A stretch of 64,000 bases of DNA, taken from positions 57,627,439 to 57,691,438 of the forward strand of contig NC_088800.1 in the NCBI RefSeq assembly GCF_011386835.1. The letters are read 5' to 3'. The number at the start of each line of letters is the position of its first letter. Within the stretch, counting starts at the first letter, position 1. Source of the DNA: Chrysemys picta bellii (lineage: Eukaryota; Chordata; Testudines; Emydidae). The translations under genes and the position numbers were made by a program. Below, in pieces: positions 32,001 to 45,532 of this stretch. The notes under the pieces were generated by a model. The model was not told the DNA's origin. It was given only the letters and a program-made list of their open reading frames with translations, and made no database searches.

Positions 32001-35000
32001 CTCAAAATGACCATGAGGGCCACATGAAGACTAGTACATTGGCCCGAGGGCCGCCTTACTGACTCCTCCCCCCCCGCTGCCCTCAGCCCCGTCCCCACTC
32101 CACCCCTTCCATGAGGCCCCGCTCCCATTCCAACCCCTTCCCCGAAATCCCCACCCCAACTCTGCTCCCTTCCTGTTCCCAGGGGAGCAGGAGGGGTGTG
32201 GCGGGGGCTCAGGGCAGGGGGTTTGGCTGCAGGAGAGGTTCAGGGGGCGGGCTCCAGCCCGACGTGCACCGGGGCAGGGCAGGCTCCCTGCCTGCCTGTG
32301 TCCACACTGCTCCAGGAAGTGGCCGGAACTTGGGGGAGGAGGGGCACAGGGGTCTGTGTGTTGCTGTTGCTTCAGGCACCACCCCTAGCAGCTCCTGTTG
32401 GCTGGGAATGGGGAACCGTGGCCAATGGGAGCTGCTGGGGGCGCTGCCTGAAGCAACAGCAACACACAGACCTCTTTGCCCCCCTTCCCCATGTTCCAGC
32501 CGCTTCCCAGAGTGGCGCGGGGGCAGGGCAGGCAGGGAGCCTGCCCTGCCCCCGGTGCACGTCGGGCTGGAGCTGCTCTAGGTAAACGCTGGGGGTGGGG
32601 GGGCCACAAGGAGCTTGCGGGCCGCAGAAAACAACCCCGTGGGCCGCATGCGGCCCCTGGGCCGCATGTTTGAGACCCCTGGTCTAAATGGTCTAGTTTA
32701 ACAAGACAACTAAGGCCGACTTGGCTTTCCAACAAGCCAAAAGCACATGCAAAAGTTCTGAATTGTAGACACATTAGCTCAGTATTGCCTTGTTCAACGT
32801 ACCATGTAAGTAGAAGAGTAAAATAAGCAGTTTTATGTAAGGCTGGGACAAATGACTACATGGCAAAAGACTGACTGAACAGTAGGCTTCCATGGTGAGC
32901 TGGAGTCATTCTACAGGAATTACAAGTCTTGACAGGAAATTTGGGGAAAGGAATTCAGGGAAGATTTCCTTCTCTTTGGAATTTCAGAGTTAGAGTTGGG
33001 CATCAGAGCTTGGCTCAGCTGAGGGATACATTAGCAGTTCACAGTGCATTCGAAGACCACACTTAACTTGAACAAAATATAGCATATTGCAAGCTGAGCT
33101 TGCCTTTAGGATGCTTAGATACCATGGTGACAGGTACCTTATAAAAGCTTAAGACAAAGACAGAAGTACATCCCAAGGAGACCAGAAGGCTGCTCAGCTC
33201 AGGATGGCGTATTGCATGCTAAGATCTGTAGTCTCCCCAGGCTGAACTCCTGTAGTAAAGATGATGGTGGCCCCACATTGTGCTGGGACAGACTTCGCTG
33301 AGAAGAGAGGGAGTCACAGTTGTTAAAGGGGCAGCAAGGGATGTGATTTTCCAAGACAGAATAAACAAATTCAATTCTCTTCCTGCTAAAAGAGGTTTTA
33401 CAAATCACCAAGACAGAGATCAGGTGAGATAAACCCAAATATTTTTAATACCAAAAATGTCTACCACTAGTGACATGATCAGTAAGGAGATGGAACATTC
33501 TTTAAGCCTGACCAGGATTAAATACCTATCTGGACATGCTAAAATACGCCAATGAAGAAAATGCAAAATTGTATCTGGTTCAAAAAATTTGATACTTGGG
33601 CTTGTCACAGACATACACACACAAAGAGAATTGTAGGTGTTCTAAACCCCAACGCCTTGGGACAAGGATAAGAAAGGAACAGCCAGAAATTTCCATCTTG
33701 AATTCCAAGAGAATCCAGACCCAATGAACCAAGAGTCACAGGAATTTAGAGGAGGAGATAAGAATTAAAGGACAAGAGAAACAGTTGCATAGGCTAGTTA
33801 AAAGCCTACCTCTGCCAATGAAAAGATACCACCTATTGTGTTCAGGGAGTACAAGAGAAAGGAGAAGGTATGTCCAGAGAGTGGACTGAGTAGCTATGTA
33901 TCTCAGCACAAACCTCTCTCTTCAGGTTTGTGCAAACATGAGTTAGACACTGCACACACACGCCACCTCACCTGGCATCGGAACCTTTCAGCCTCAGCTC
34001 CTGCACCGCTGCCACTGACCACAGTCGAATTCTCTTGGTGTTGCTGCCACTGACCAGCCTGTTGCCACAACACAGAAGCACACCTAGGATAGCAGAAAGA
34101 AAATGCTTAATACAACATTAATACCCACACTTGTTGATCATTATAAAGGGATTGATAGACTCTACCAACTAAGTTCGCTGGTAAATGTTTGGGAGGAGGA
34201 GTGGCTATCCCACCAGCAGTCTGAACCCAAGGCCTCTTGTTTGCTATCCAGAGGTTTCTAGAAGTTGGAGGCTGAACCCAGGCTCTTAGCAATTGCACAG
34301 GAAATATGCATGCATACTTGCACCAGGTATGGCATGAATCTAGCGCCAATCAATTCTAGCATCTGCCAGTGACTCAGCATTTGAGCACTGAGAAACAGCT
34401 TGAATCAGGGTCCAGCAGGGCCAAGATTCTTCTTTCCTCTCAAGTCTCTGTGGAATTTAAGATGCAATCCTGTCAGAAGCCAGCAGCATCTGTACTTACC
34501 AATCTCACCCTCATCAGCCTCCCAAGTCATGAAACAGCGGTTGGTCTGTGTGTCCCACACGCAGATCTGTCCTGTGTTGGTCCCACTATAAAGGAGGTAG
34601 TTGGTGCTGTAGCAGAGAGATGTCAGTTCCACCCGTCCTACCATATCAGGGATGGCAGCTCTATGAACCTGCCACATAACAAAAAGCAGCAGGGTCAGGG
34701 AGATCATGATAGTTTATTTTTAAAAATCACCCCCAAATTAAGTTAATTCACCCAATACTTTAGCATTAACTGAAAACCAGTCAACACCAGTAGGTGTTGC
34801 ATCACTGTGGCTATGTGTACACTACCACGGTAAGTCGACCTAAGTTACGCAACTCCAGCTATGTGAAAAATGTAGCTGGAGTCGATGTAGCTTAGGTCAA
34901 CCTACTACGGTGTCTACACCGTGCTGGATCGACAGGAGACACTCTCCCGTCGACTTACCTTACTCTTCTCATTCCGGATGGAGTACCGGGGTCGACTGGA

Positions 35001-38000
35001 GAGTGCTCTGCCATCGATTTAGCAGGTCTTCACTAGACCCATTAAATCAACCCCCGGTGCATCGATCGCCAGAGCTTTGATCCCGTAGTAGTGTAGATAT
35101 AGCCTAAGAGAAACCAATCGACCCCACCCACGGGCACAGACTAATAATGGCAGAGACTTTCATATCCATTATTGTGTGGGCTTTAAAAGAAGACAAGACA
35201 GTCTGACAAATAGAAAGGAGAAGTTCAGATGTTGAATCTGCAAACACCTAGAAGATAATAAGATGATAAGTGACAGTTAGCATGGATTTGTCAAGAACAA
35301 ATCATGGCAAACCAACCTAATAGCTTTCTTTGACAGGGTAACAGGCCTTGTGGATGGGGGGAAGCAGCAGCAGACGTGGTATATTTTGACTTTAGTAAGG
35401 CTTTTGATACTGTCTCGCATGACCCTCTCATAAATAAACTAGGGAAATACAAACCTAGATGGAGCTACTATAAGGTGGGGGCATAACTGGCTGGAAAACC
35501 ATTCGCAGAGAGTAGTTATCAGTGGTTCACAGTCAAAACTGAGGTCCTGCAGGGATCAGTTCTGGGTCCAGTTCTGTTCAATATCTTCATCAATGATTTA
35601 GATAATGGCATAGAGAGTACACTTATAAAGTTTGCAAACGATACCAAGTTGGGAGAGGTTACAAGTGCTTTGGAGGATAAAATTAAAATTCAAAATGATT
35701 TGGACAAACTGGAGAAATGGTCTGAAGTAAATAGGATGAAATTCAATAAGGATAAATCAAAGTACTCCACTTAGGAAGGAACAATCAGTGGCATATATAC
35801 AAAATGGGAAATGACTACCTAGGAAGGAGTACTGTGGAAAGGGATCTGGGGTTTACAGTGGATCACAACCTAAATATGAGTCAACAGTGTAACACTGTTG
35901 CAAAAAAAGCAAACATAATTCTGGGATATATTAGCAGGAGTGTTGTAAACAAGACACTAGAAGTAATTCTTCCGCTCTACTCCATGCTAATTAGGCCTCA
36001 GTTGGAGTATTGTGTTCTGTTGTGGAGATAGGACAAGAAGCAATGGGCTTAAACTGCAGCAAGAGAGTTTTAGATTGGACATTAGGAAAAACTTCCTGTC
36101 AGGGTGTTTAAGCACTGGAACAAATAGCCTAGGGAGGCTGTGGAATCTCCATCATTGGAGATTTTTAAGAGCAGGGTAGACAAACGCCTGTCAGGGATGG
36201 TCTAGATCAGTGTTTCCCAAACTTGGGATGCTGCTTGTGTAGGGAAAGCCCCTGGTGGGCTGGGTTGGTTTGTGTACCTGCCGCGTCCGCAGGTCCGGAC
36301 GATCGCGGCTCCCACTGGCCCTTGGCCCCCGCCGCTTCCAGCAGCTCCTATTGGCCTGGAGCAGCGAACCGCGGCCAGTGGGAGCTGCAATCGGCCAGAC
36401 CTGCGGACGCGGCAGGTACACAAACCGGCCTGGCCCGCCAGAGGCTCTCCCTACACAAGCGGTGTCCCAAGTCTGGGAAACACTGGTCTAGATAATACTT
36501 AGTCCTGCCTTGACTTCAGGGGACTGGACTAGATGACCTCTCGAGGTCCCTTCCAGTCCTACACTTCTATGATTCTATGTACCTTGAGGCTGATGTCAGC
36601 TCCCTGCTGCTTAATTAGCCAGAAAGTCACTGCTCCTCTGCCTACACAGGCTAGTTCACCAGCAGAAAGAGGGTTAAAGGCCACTTCGTGGACTGGTTCT
36701 AAGATATGGGTGGACGACATTAGGTCATAAGTATGGGTGTTCCACAGGGCGAGGGTCCGGTCACTGTAGTCCCCTATATATGACATGAAAGACAGTAGGA
36801 ACTTCAGGATATCACTTTAATTTCATATACATGTTGTACATTTCCATATTAAATTAATCAGAATTCCCCCCAGTTTAACATAGACACAACTTAAACTTCA
36901 ACTCTCTTTGCTTAAACATGTACTACCAACTTCCCTTATGTCAAATCCTATAGCAACCTAGTGATCTTACACAGAAGAGACACCAAAAATGACCCTATCA
37001 CATCGTGTGTGCATTCTGTAGACATCCAGTGACCCAAGTGACCATGTAACAGCAACTTGGCATCCTAATTCTATATCACAAGTGACCTCATTACACCTAA
37101 ATACCTTGTGGATACCATACCCTCAGTGACCTCTTTACACCAGCTCACTGTCCTGGAGACATCCTACACAAGCTCACAGCTTACAGGTTCAGATGACTAA
37201 CCTAGTGTAACAAGGAGTCTATCATCACGAGAGTATGCCATGGCCTGTACTTGGGTCTCATGATGGAAAATAACTTTTTGGCAAGTCCCATCCTGTATGT
37301 TCCAGATGCGGATCTGACAGCGTGAGTCTCCATTCCCATGGCCAGAGGCAGAGGCGAGAACCTGGCAAAACAATAATATATCACCATTGGGAACTCAATA
37401 AAAAATGATATGGGTGTTCTAGGAGAGTCAACAAGCCCTATGTAGCCATTAAACCAGAAGTGAACTCATACAGATAGCAAGAGGAAAGCTCTGCAGATTC
37501 ATAAGGATGGAGGCACTTGATGAAAAAACACACACCGGAGAAGAGTGAAAGCTTCATGGCCACATACACACAGCATTAAGTGCCAGTTAGTTGCAGATGA
37601 GGCATGAGGATTAGCACATGCCTGCTTTAACTCCAAAAACCAGAGTCTCTATGCAGTGGGCTAGAGAAGCAGCTCAGGCAGAAGAGGAAACAGATACACA
37701 TAGGAGCTCATTCAGCAAAGTCCATCCAGTCCAGGGCAAATAGTATATATAGCCAAACCAAAGCTTCTCCAGGAGGATAGGAGACATTCATACCTGGGCA
37801 TCATGGCTGACTGCTAAAGTAGAGATCTCTTCAGGGTGGCCAAGCCAATGTTGCTGCGATCCCGAGTGCAGGTCTTCAACCACAATCACACAGCCACAGG
37901 TATAGGCAAAAAAACCTAGGTGCAGTGTGAAGAGGAGGGATATGAAATCAGGAGAGGTCAGCACAGAGGCCTTGTGTACAGGCCTGTACACTGCTGCATC

Positions 38001-41000
38001 TAACATACACAGTATAATTACAGAAGTGAAACTAACTCTTCTGTCTAGAGTGCTTTAGAGTTAACTGCCTTTCAATTACAGGCCATGGAGTGTCCTTCCA
38101 ATCGGGAATGGGCAGAGGTAGAAATCTCTGTTCCTCCAAATTTGATGAAGAAAAGCACTTCAGTGCCATTTAACAGCTCTGACATAAAGAGGTGAGAGGG
38201 CCTATAAAACAACAAGCTCTCTTCCCTGTCACCATGTGAGCTGAACAACTAGAGGCTGGAAATTACTTTGCTAATAGGATTCGCCAACATGCCTGTATCA
38301 GCCAGCACTTGCTGATATCACATAAAAAGGGTCCCTTATAGTACAAAATAAACTCACTACAGCAGAGTGAAGCTCTCGTGGATGGCAACAAGACTATTTA
38401 ACTCATCTAACTGTGCAATGTTTTCACATTTAATGTGCCATTACAGAAGTGTTGGGATACACACACACACTTTCCTGAAGACTCAGCCCTAGAATACCTG
38501 TGTCTGGGTTCCAGACCATATTCCCCCTTCCATTCCCATTGTAGCCAATGACTGCCTTTAATTTCAGGCCCTCGTTACCAGCTGGAGGATACAAGACACT
38601 CTGCAAGGAAAACAGAAACTGGTGCAAGACCACTTTTGACAGGATACTCCATGTCGGTTCAATTCTAAATACTCGTACAGGAACTTGCACACACACACAT
38701 ACAAAGAGTTTAACAGTCAAACACAAGCCCACCCACTTCTATAGTTATACATACAAAAAGTGAAACCCACACCAGCCAAACCAGACATATATGTTCTTCC
38801 AGATACATATTATATATATATCTTCACAAGCATCTTCTAATAGATTTGGGGTAACACTGCCAAACACCCCACCTGGGGAGTAGGTGCTAGTCTTGTTGGG
38901 AAAGGGTTAAATGGATTCTGCTGACTCATTGACAGGGATGCTTATTTACCCCACTTGGAGATAAGGGAGGTGGGAGTAGCTCTCTGAGGACCAGGGGAGC
39001 GTGAGTGAGCAGTCCTGAGGGAGGAAGTCTAGGAGCTGTAAACCAGGGAAGAAGGATTGAGCTGAAATTTATGTTCTCATTGCTTTGTTTGCTAATAAAG
39101 CTGAATCCCAGGAAGGGGTAAGTTTGGACTTTCTACACGGTGTGAATTGTGTTGGTACAGCAGACTGGGAAAGGCATCTGCTCTCAAACATGTGCCTACA
39201 GACTCTCTGAAGCACTCTCAGTATTTTTTGAACAAAAAATATACAGATTTGCAGAGAAAAATAAGTGACCCAAAACCACTTATGGAAAGGTCATAGTCAA
39301 CTCATCTGTGGTCATAACAGAAAGTAGGGCTAGTGCTAAGGGTTTCTAAAACATGGGAGTGCATTTCACAACATTTTCCACTGCCTGAGGTATAAAAAGG
39401 AAGCTACATTAGGAAAGAACCAAATCAAAACCAATCTTTCCTGCTCTTTACCTGGCCAGGCTCTTAGCACTGGGGCAATTCTTACCTTGGGGAGTGCAGA
39501 TGCTTTGAAGCGAGGAGTAAAGTGCCTGTAGGAATCTGGGCGGATATAGTACTGGGGTTCAGGACCCTTGGTCTCCTTTCTAGGTTCTAGCACAAAACAT
39601 AAAATAAGCCTAACTTTGCTCATGGTAATGGTGCATCTTGAGCAACTAGGCCAGTTAATGTTCTGGTTTATTAACCTTCTGGATGTTGAGGAGGTGTGTA
39701 CACATGGACACACACACAGGCTACATTCTACATTGCCCTGCACCTTGTCCAGCACAAAGAGGGTGTAAAATGATCCAATCAGAATGTAACATTCACACCC
39801 ATTCTGCCCTGGTGCAAATGGCTGCACCAGGGGCAGGGTCACAGAGATACATATACATATTTTCCTACCAATCTCCTCTCTGGTTGGAAAATGCCAGCAT
39901 ACCAGCTGTAAAGACAGATTATAATTCAATAACCTATTTCTGTCATTTTGTCAGGGTGACAGATACTCCACAAACTCAAAGTACTACCACACTGTGCACT
40001 ATGGGCATCAGTACCTGAGGAGAACAAGCCAAGCAAATAGAAAACCACGACTTTATAGTGAAACAAGCCTTACTTTTAAACGGAAGTTCTCTGACAAATC
40101 TTGCCTGAGGCTTTGTGCACTGGCTGCTTCATGCCTCTGGCAGCTAGCCATGAGGTGCTGTAGCTTTGAAGTTGTATTTCTATTAATAGACACGTTGAGA
40201 GCTTTAACAGAAAGCACAACTTCAAAGCAGAGACAGGTTACAAGGTAGAAAGGACCCCTGTGTGCACAGAAGCAGCAGCAACAGAGATGGAGATGGACCA
40301 GGGAGGGAGACAGAAAAACAACAAACAGTCATAGAGACCAAAACAAATTTCCCTTACTCTATTCCTGTGGCAAATGATATCCAAAAGAAGGAAATATCAC
40401 CTGGGAACTCTAGGAACGCATACTGCATTTGATCTTGTGGCTTAAATCACATCCCTCCCAGAAACCCATGGCAGGCCATCAGTATTTCTACAGACACCGT
40501 ACAGAATGCAACATAAACATTCCACTTGTGTCTATATTTTCATGGATTCTCCCTCATTTATTTTATTGCTAGAAACACACTGCCTTGCAGGCGAATGCTC
40601 TATTTGCTCCCCAAAGGAGCAAAGATCTTCAAAGGCCCAGAACACCCTTGATTTACCATTTCCAGAGTGACTGGGAGACCTCGAACACTCCTGACTCACT
40701 TTGGGCCTCACAACATGAGTCTCCTCATTCTCGACTGGTTCCTCCATGACAAGGGCCGAGTGGTCTTTGTTTCCATCTGCAGCCCCTCTGCTGCTGCCTT
40801 TCAGACCTGCTTCCTCCCCTTCATCTGACTCAGAGAAAATATCTGCAGAGGAACATTGGTAGAAATGAGGGGAGAGTTATTCTGTGCTTCTATGAGTGGC
40901 TGACCCTTCAATTACAGAGAGGTTACAAAGCAAAACATTTGAATGCCCAGATTCTCCCCACAGCATTTTCCTGTTGCCTGCGGGGAGAATCTGGGAATTC

Positions 41001-41599
41001 ACCCAAGGTCAGAGATCAGAGATATTCACAGCACCCTTGGAAATGTTTGGTCAGCAGTTCAGTAGATGGAACCAGGGGCAAGGGAAAAAGTGGCACCAAG
41101 AATTACTAGACAGTACTAGGACGGGAAGGGAAGGTGCAGAGCCGCTCATCTTAACCTACAGGTGGAGGTGGAGGTGGAGGGAAGGGGTGCCAGGGCAGCT
41201 GTTGAACTATAAAGGGAGTTTTCCCCCAACGAAACCTTAATTCCCCTTCTCTCCAGGTGATTCCTCTTCTCACCATCATGTCCTGGTTGGTGGATAGAGC
41301 TGATGTCCAGATGTGGTGGTGAGGCCAGAGATGGAAGAGGAGCTGACTGGCGGGGTATCTCATTAGCACTGGATGTAAAATCCTTTAGCTTCTCAGAGCT
41401 AGTTTCTGTGAACAGAAAAGGGGACTGGGTAATTCCCTCTGACGTCCTCTGAAGACAGGCTGAGGCAATGGCAATACAGTACCAATTATGCTCAGCTCTC
41501 CAGCTTCCTCATACCCAGATGAAGTCATTTACAGATGCCTTATCCTTTGTCCTCAGGAGGAGAGAAAAGAAAGACAGGGAGAGGTGAGAAGGAAGAGAC

Positions 41600-41636
<37 letters not shown>

Positions 41637-44600
41637 AGGAGAGGTTAAGGTAACAGAGCCGAGGAGGAAGAAGAGTAAGAGATGAGGAAGAAGTTTATCA
41701 GCTAGCCCATGGCTGACCCACTTTGCCCTTGCCCTCCCCAGCAGTTGTCTCTGTAACAAGGGGAAACACTAATCAGCTGGAGATTTCAAACTGCAGATTA
41801 ATCCCTAGCACTAACAAGGAATTAGCTCTTGGTGTCCTGGCATCCTTGGCCAAAGAGCGAAAATCCCATTTATAATCAAATCAAGGCTCTTCTGTGTCCT
41901 GAAAACAGCTTTGGAAAAATGTGTCTGAATGTGTAAAATGAAAGAGGCAAACTCACCAGCTCTGGGAGGCATAAGGGACTCAACATAAGGATGAACACTG
42001 GAAAGGTAATGAGACAAGAGTTACAACAATGGGGGTGAGAACAGGAGAGAGAGGGGAACAATGGAAAGCATTCCCAAGCCAATGAGATTTGATGAAGGAT
42101 TGTAGTGCTCTTACTCGGCCTTGGGGGACTCCACTCTAGACACAGCTAAGAAGTCCCAAAGGAAGATGGCATCTCCAATGCTGATGACGTGCTGTTGGTC
42201 AGGGGTGAAGGCCACCTGTCGCACTGGCTCCGAGTGACCAATATATACCTGGGAGAAAGTAAGGGCGGAGGGGCATGTCTTGTACTTCCAATGCAACTGC
42301 TACACAAAGCTTTGCATGTTCTTAGGACCATTCATGTTCCCTTCAGCACAGATAAGGTGGTAAAGAGCCTTCCTGGAAAAGGCTCTTTCATATTTTTCTA
42401 TATAGTTATCGTACCTTATCGGATATACAGTACAGGGGGAATTCTGTCCACAATTACCTAACAGAGGTTCTTTTATGTACCTCCTGAGGGTGCATACACC
42501 AGGCCTGCACTGCTGAGTTCTGGAGTCATTCTTTAATGAGGCCGCAGTGGTATGGAGGAATGAGCATGGGATTGGAAACTGGAAGAAACTGAGTCCTCAT
42601 CCTGGCTCTGCCCAACTCCCGTGTGACCTTGAACAAGTCACTTCACTGCTCTCCGTTGTTCCATCTGTAAAAGGGGTAATGCTTGCCTATCTGTGTCCTG
42701 GATAGTGGTGTGGTGAGGATTACTTAATGATGGTAAGGTGCTATAGATATACTAAAGTATTATTATTAAGTGAAATGTGTTTGGTGTTCTCCATCCATGT
42801 CCCATTGGACAAAACTATCACAGTTATGACTGGGAACCATGGATCAATACTGGACAAATCAAGGTTGAGGGTCATTGGCAAATCCATGTGGAGGAGGTTA
42901 GCTGTACTATTGCTTTCTGCTCAGAAGAGCTAAGTGGCATTCATAGTGGAAAAGTGTAAGGCACCACTGATTTTTTCCCTTGAATCCAGCACCTGAAAAT
43001 TGATGTCGAACCTCATCTGATAGTCCCACACTTTGACAACCCTGTCACCGGCCGTCAGCAGGTACCTGGCATCCTCACTCAGTGCCAATGAAGAACAGGA
43101 TAGCTTGTGTACACGAGACACCTGTGAACAAGACAAGACATCATCACTGCTAGCTGAACCAGCTGTTTCCAGCTTGATCCGAGAGAGAAACATAAGGACA
43201 GCCTGTCTAAGATGTCCAATTGGAAATGGGAGGAAAAGGGGTTTAAGCAAGGGAATGCTTTTGCCCTCTTCTGATAAAAAAAGTTTCAAACAGCAAGAGA
43301 AAGGGGGCAAAGATGCCCAGCTGTTCCAGACATGGAAGGCCTGTGATTGCTTCCAATCTTACATCACTCTGTAACTATGCACAGACTGCAAAGTTTGTTA
43401 GACACACCGAATCTGGATAAACGTGGTACTCTTCAGCCAGGTGACAAGAGTGGGAGGGAGCAAAGCAGGAGGGAACAGATTTATCCTCATCTGTGGAATA
43501 ACCACATTAGCAACATACTTCAGGTGACTCAGTTTTTCTTAGAAGCCTGTGATTGCCAGGACTTCATCACGGAGTCCCATGTTCACATGTGTGCACTGTC
43601 AAGAGGTGTGGAAGCTGAGGGATATCCCAGAGACCACAGAGCATTCGCTTCACAAATTCCTTACCTCTCGGACCAAGCGCCCAGTTTTAGCATCAAGCAC
43701 AAGGACCTTGTTGGAGGAAGTGGACACCAAGAGGTGGCCAACAGGCATGGGAGCAAAGCAGATTCTCAAAGCAGAGTCCAAGCTGGTGCTGTCCAAGTCC
43801 AGGATGCTGACGTCTATCCTCAGTAGCTATGAAACAAGAAACTATTGAACACCAGCTTCCTGAAGTGAACAGTTCCACATGAAATGATACGGATGGCAGG
43901 GAATCCTAAGGAACTTCTACACAATCTGAGGATATTTTTAGACCATTTCCCCCACTGCTTTATTGTCTTTATTGTCTGAGGCTAGAGGAGGAGGAAAATG
44001 TATCTCACTCTCTTTCCCTAAGCTACCTGATTAAGTGATGGTTCTGGGCAGGCACTGTAAGTGGGCATTACTCAAGAAGACATTTCCTCAAAAAGGTACA
44101 GATGCTGTAAGATTCCCTATTGCTTTTCAGCAATTTCAGCTCTTGCTCCATAAGGGCTGGATGTGATTGTGGAAGGAAGACAGCCTGATTTGGTGTTTCC
44201 ATCCCACAGCAGCATCAAAAAGGAGGAAATCAAAACCACATCCCAAGTGTTTTCCACATGGCGAAGGACACGTAAAGGGGCTATGTCAGATCCTATTTGG
44301 TGGAGTCTAGGGGTTCTCTAACTGTCTGGGAAGAAATCTCTTTTCCTTACCCTGCAAAGCATTCTGCAGTTGTGATGCCAGGAATGCCCTCCCTCCTATT
44401 CTATTCTCCCTTTGGATCAAGGCAACTTCCTTCCAGTTACCTCATCTAGAGAATGGGCATCCATAACGGTCACAGTGTACTTAGAGGGGCCCACAAAGGC
44501 GAGGAGACGTCCATCCCCACTAAGGGCCAAAGCGTTGGGACTATGCTCAGCATCTTGGGACACCACATTACCTGGATACGACAAAACACAGGGTGAATGA

Positions 44601-45500
44601 GATAAACAGGAAGGAGAGAAAGCCTAAAGGGAGAGTGACTGATTATATACTGCAGCTGAGATAAAATTCATTCTATTAAGGTTTTAGAGGTTGCTCCTCT
44701 CTCTGAATCAGCACTGAGCCAGTACTCCAGCATGGTGCTAAAGGTCAATCTGTGCTGTGGAAGGTGCCAGACTTGAACAGCTATTATACACACATTAAAG
44801 ACAGATCTGAATCAGAACATTCACACCAAGATCTGCAACAGCCCAAAATTTGGGGAGGCCTGGAAATGGGGTTGCAATTTGAGCAAATGGATTATATTTG
44901 AGGCACACACAGTACCACAGTGCAATATCAATGGAGGAAGTTGGATTTTATTGTAGGGTTTTTTTTTAGTATAGGCAAGGGATTGTGACAAGGAGTTACT
45001 GCACATGGATCTCAGCAAGGGTTTAAACAGCTTAAATCCATAAAGAGAGAAATGGCTGCAAAAAACTGCAGTACAGTGAAGTAATTTTTAGTTAGTAGAT
45101 GAACTCAAGGAATGTCTTTTTATCACAAAAATCAAGATGACTGGTCTATATTTAGCCTATTGCTGAAAAAGGCCAGTCTAGATTTAAGATCATGTATTAT
45201 TTCTGGGGGTGGGCAGGAAAAAAAGGGAGGCAGTATGGCTAGGGCACTGGCTTCAGATCAGAGCGTCAAGAAGCCCTGAATGCTAGCCCCAGTTCTCACA
45301 CTGGCATGTTGTGTGACCCTGGACAGTCCCATCCTCTCTCTGTGCCTCTGCTTCCCCTCCCACCCTTTGTCTGTCTTGCCTGTTTAGACTGGAGGTTCTT
45401 TGGGGCAGGGGCCATCTCTCACTGCTTGTATGGTGCCTAACAGAATGGGGGCCCCCTACCTCAGTTGAGGCCTCTATGTGCTACTGTAATTCTACTATCA

Positions 45501-45532
<32 letters not shown>

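Noticed and set aside
39366..39929. 187-codon minus-strand frame
   Set aside because: This is WDR90 exon w21 read through its splice sites into both introns. Only 39486-39586 is coding.
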